From: Tubulanus polymorphus
Lineage: Eukaryota; Nemertea; Palaeonemertea; Tubulaniformes; Tubulanidae
Reading direction: 5' to 3'
Length of the DNA: 64,000 bases
NCBI RefSeq assembly: GCF_964204645.1
Contig: NC_134029.1
Coordinates: 2,613,001 to 2,677,000, forward strand
The position numbers and the translations under genes were made by a program. Below are positions 60,527-64,000 of this stretch, one piece after another; position 1 is the first letter of the stretch, and each line of letters opens with the position of its first letter. The notes beneath the pieces were generated by a model. That model was not told the DNA's origin, made no database searches, and saw only the letters and a list, made by a program, of their open reading frames with translations.

Positions 60527-61630
60527 TATTTCAGACGCTAGTGAATCATCAATACGAAAATATTATCCAATGCAAATTTCAGCCATGACGAAATGTTGGT
60601 TTCAACAGCAAGCGACTGTCTAATTCAAATGAAGAAAAATCCACAATATGAAGACAAATCTACTTTTCGATCCAATGCTATAATTCACTTCACGTTTTAA
60701 AAAGGCTGATAGAATTGAGTGGAAACTACAAATATTCTCACAGGTTTTTTGTTTGTATTGTGGATTTCTCTTTAGCGACTAAACTAAAACGTGGTGTAGT
60801 AGAATCCAGCACATCTGCTTACACTTTGGAAATTGACAAAACGTCCTTCTGTTGTGACAACGCTCACATTTTTGGATTAGTTCAAACTCAATTCTGTTGT
60901 GAAATTGCTACATTTAAGATACGTGGATTTTCAATTCATTTTAAAATATGAATTCTTTTTTCTATATGTATGATGTACAGTGAACCATTCCACGAAAAAA
61001 CGGTCACACATAAATTTCAGGTCACTCAAACACCATGATATGCCTTTGGAATCAAATTGCACGAACTATGATGTGCACGTCTCCGTCCAAATAGCGACAA
61101 GAAACTCTCAATTTCTGTGTGTCGAATCACACGTGATTGTCTCTTAATTCACATTTTCAACTTGAGACCTGATTTGTTCAGAATATGTGCTGTAATTAGT
61201 CTGTACACCTCAAGGCTTTTCAGTCTATGCATTTTAAAAAAATAACCAAACTGCACTTTCGTCCCTCAAACTCCGGCCCTAATCAACTGACCTGGTGATC
61301 TTAAATATACGATTTGTTAAGATAGACGCATGTATTAATTAGCTCATGATAGAAAATAATCAAACATAGAATTACCCGAAGCAGTGGTCCCATTGTCACT
61401 TGCCCACTTGATGAAGGGTTTCTTGATATATTCATTATTCAATAAGTTAAACACTTAAATCAAAAATGATGATGATAATATTTTTCTATTTCTATAATAA
61501 AGCTCATGCGGAAATGTTGCTGCATGTTATTATTTAATGTATTCGTACTGTTTAATTATATGTGAAATAAAGTTTGAGCTATATTAACTATGTTAAGTTT
61601 TAAATAAAGTCTCGTATCAGTTGCTCAATT
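60527..61630 (+). other. Probable 3' UTR of the DRAM-family gene with three poly(A) signals
   Basis: After the stop codon there is about 1.1 kb without a recognisable coding frame. It ends in three AATAAA hexamers at 61,496-61,501, 61,566-61,571 and 61,603-61,608. The cluster suggests alternative 3' ends for one transcript. No other gene nearby on the plus strand would explain it. Confidence 0.5.
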
Positions 61631-64000
61631 GTATATTTATGAATAAACAGTTTTCTTATTAAGGAGAACCTTGCGGAGGACAGTTTGTACAGGTGTGAGG
61701 GGGTGGGACGGTGATTCGTTCGTATCCAAAGAACCCCCTTGGGCGTGGTATAAAACGAGGATTTCTAGAAGCATATAAGTTGCTTTAACCTATACAACTG
61801 TAGACACGCGTGCTGTATATGTGATATGTCTATTCAATGCGACAGAAATGAAATTCATTTTCTTTTCATCAGTCAATATGTCCTGTATGAGAGTCTCGGG
61901 AACGTATTTTCTCGAGTATTTGCTCCGTCTCGAGTGAGGACGTTGACGCAGTTTTCGAGTTTATTTCCCAATTTCTATTCATGATACAGTTCTTCAAAAT
62001 TGATATTTTCTCCGTTTATTTTCGCTCGCTGTCTGTTTCTGCCGACTTTTCAAGTATATATCGAATGGCTGTTAAACAGAGATCGTAATGAATTCACTGG
62101 TGCAACATAGCGCTAACCATTCGCTACATTTTTTCATTTGTAACATTTTTCTCCGTAGATATTTTTTTTTTTAAAGAGCGCATTTGTTCCGCGTGTCTGT
62201 ATGATAGATTACGCAGGTTTTGATTGGTAATAGCTCTGTGGTTAACAGTAATCAGCTCCGGGGTTTTTGTGTGAACCAAACCGCACACAAACGCATAATA
62301 ACCCACCACCAACAGAAAAATACATACATCCAAAAATATTTAATAGCCCCGCGAATAATCCTGCGCAAAAATTCAGTCGCAGTTTTTGATTTGCGTATTG
62401 CGGAAGTCATCCCTTCAAGAGAAGTTGTTATCCCGCGATGCAACTGAATTTCGTATCGTTACTTGATTTGTGGCGCATCTTCCGCGAGAGGGAACGAAGT
62501 TAGTAGTTAACACCACAAAGCTTAGCAGCGCCTGAACCTTTTTGCGTGCGCGTGATCACAGAGACTACGAACTCGATAAAAAGACGTCAACTCGATTCAA
62601 GTATCATCGTAAACTGTGAAAACTGTCGAATCTATTCATACGAATGCTATTTTTTGTGTCACATATTTAGAAGAATTAGTGTGTTTTCAATTTGATTTTC
62701 GAGGAGCGGTTGGGATTGTGACATTTGCGCGTCTATTCCGGAGTCCCGGAGTCCCCGTGTTTTCCCGCATTACCGTGTGATTTTTATGAAGATAGCGCGT
62801 ACTGACGGTAGCGGAATTTGTCGGGTTCTCAAAGTCGAAGCGGCCTGCGGCATATCGTGTGTGATCGAGCCAAAAATTAATTCCAAAACAAACGGAACAC
62901 GCGCATAACCAACCCCGACACAGCGGAACGTCTTTACAGGGCGTCTATAAATGGATATTGATTGTGTAATTCGATAAGCGTGCGTTTGAATATTCAATTT
63001 TTAATTTATCTTCTAATCTCCGGTGAGACTCGGTACGATATAGCCGTATACCGACGGATATTGCTTAAACAACGAGATAATACGTAAGGCACTGTCTCGA
63101 CACGCTCCAAAGGAATAAACCACAGAAATATAAGAAGAGATGCCAAAACACGAGTAAATCATCTTCAACAACTAACACCAGAAGTTTCGTAGACGTTTTG
63201 ACATTTCCTTCAAATATACAGAAGATCAAATCTTTAAAAGAAGGAGTTGTGAAGTATCTGAACCCAGCATGAGGTAGGTGGAATTCTGACGATGCCGTTG
63301 ACGGCGCTACTTAAAATCCTTTCAGACTTCTCTTATACCCGATCAACTGCATGTAGGCCTAACATAAAAATCGACCCACCAAGATGTAGACACCAAACAA
63401 AACGGACATTTTTGTTGCGACTATTATTAAAATGGTATGGTGCTGCAGCTTCAAAATCAATCTGAATGAAGCGTTATACTACAAAGACTCCGGGGCCAGA
63501 CATATGTATCTAAACCTGCTGAGTGCGAAGATTTTATGACTGTTCTAATACTAATTGTAGCAAAAGAAAACGGAGTTTACGAATCTTTGTCTTTTCTGTC
63601 AAATATATAACTGAGGGTACTAATAAAGTATCGATAGAACACGGATATCATTCACTACTGTTTACTTTACTGAAAAGTTCAAAGTCATTAAACACCGAAA
63701 TAACCAAACTTCAATAGAGCTTTCGAGAACGCCGCCTGATAACGAGTAAGTCTGTCTATAACGTCTATACACACATCATTATCAAAGACAAGACGGTAAT
63801 TTAGAATTCATTGTTTACCGTCGAATAAGAGACAGTGTATTGATCAATCGGGCATAAAACACATTCGATTGACAACGTAAAGTACTTCATATCGTAAATA
63901 GTAATAAATCATGCGTAGTCCGTAAAATGCCATCGATAAAATAGGACCCGGTCTCAGTATGCGTTTTTAAGTCGATTTTGCGGGGGTCGATTGTTTCTAT
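61631..64000. other. Right-end stretch without a recognised gene
   Basis: The frames here are short and unrecognised. A CATGAG|GTAGGT donor-like site at about 63,270 follows a purine-rich stretch. It could be the end of a 5' exon of a gene beyond the window, but there is no coding support. Confidence 0.4.

Overview
The window is nuclear DNA from an animal, most likely a marine invertebrate and perhaps a lophotrochozoan. It has spliceosomal introns of about 80-1,300 bp with GT-AG borders, an AT-rich background full of microsatellites and decayed dispersed repeats, a eukaryotic tRNA gene with internal promoter boxes, and a FoxQ2 gene, a class typical of ciliated-larva invertebrates. There are no bacterial operons, ribosome-binding sites or CRISPR arrays. 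The species cannot be fixed from sequence reading alone.

Layout. Positions 1 to about 30,800 hold no gene I can recognise, only microsatellites (GA at 5.4 kb, a TA tract of about 120 bp at 15.0 kb), short hairpins and dispersed repeats. A single-exon foxq2 gene lies on the minus strand (30,825-32,255). Its promoter reads well: TATA, CCAAT and CRE motifs in order. Positions 32.6-45.3 kb are again non-coding. They hold two copies of a repeat whose layout resembles a hammerhead ribozyme (39.3 and 42.2 kb; a third is at 23.05 kb) and a frame-broken remnant resembling a Mutator-like transposase (40.4-40.8 kb). A tRNA-His(GTG) gene at 45,359 is followed by a head-to-head pair of tRNA-related SINE-like sequences forming a long inverted repeat, then by a promoter-like cluster (E-box palindrome, two ETS sites, TATA) at 46.46-46.57 kb and a full CTCF consensus at 46.99 kb.

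The right end is the gene-dense part. A ten-exon DEG/ENaC sodium channel gene (53,577-57,325, +; 487 aa) is followed 557 bp later by a seven-exon DRAM/FRAG1-family membrane protein gene (57,883-60,526, +; 261 aa). Both reconstructions keep a single open frame with matched intron phases. The DRAM-family transcript probably ends at three AATAAA signals between 61,496 and 61,608. The last 2.4 kb shows no recognisable gene.

The genes do not form an obvious pathway: a larval/neural transcription factor, an ion channel, a lysosomal or plasma-membrane protein and a tRNA. Their proximity looks like ordinary chromosomal neighbourhood. I found no clearly new multi-gene system. The best leads are the hammerhead-like repeat family, the CAGTTCCACAGT dispersed repeat, the SINE-like inverted pair and the orphan promoter-like cluster.
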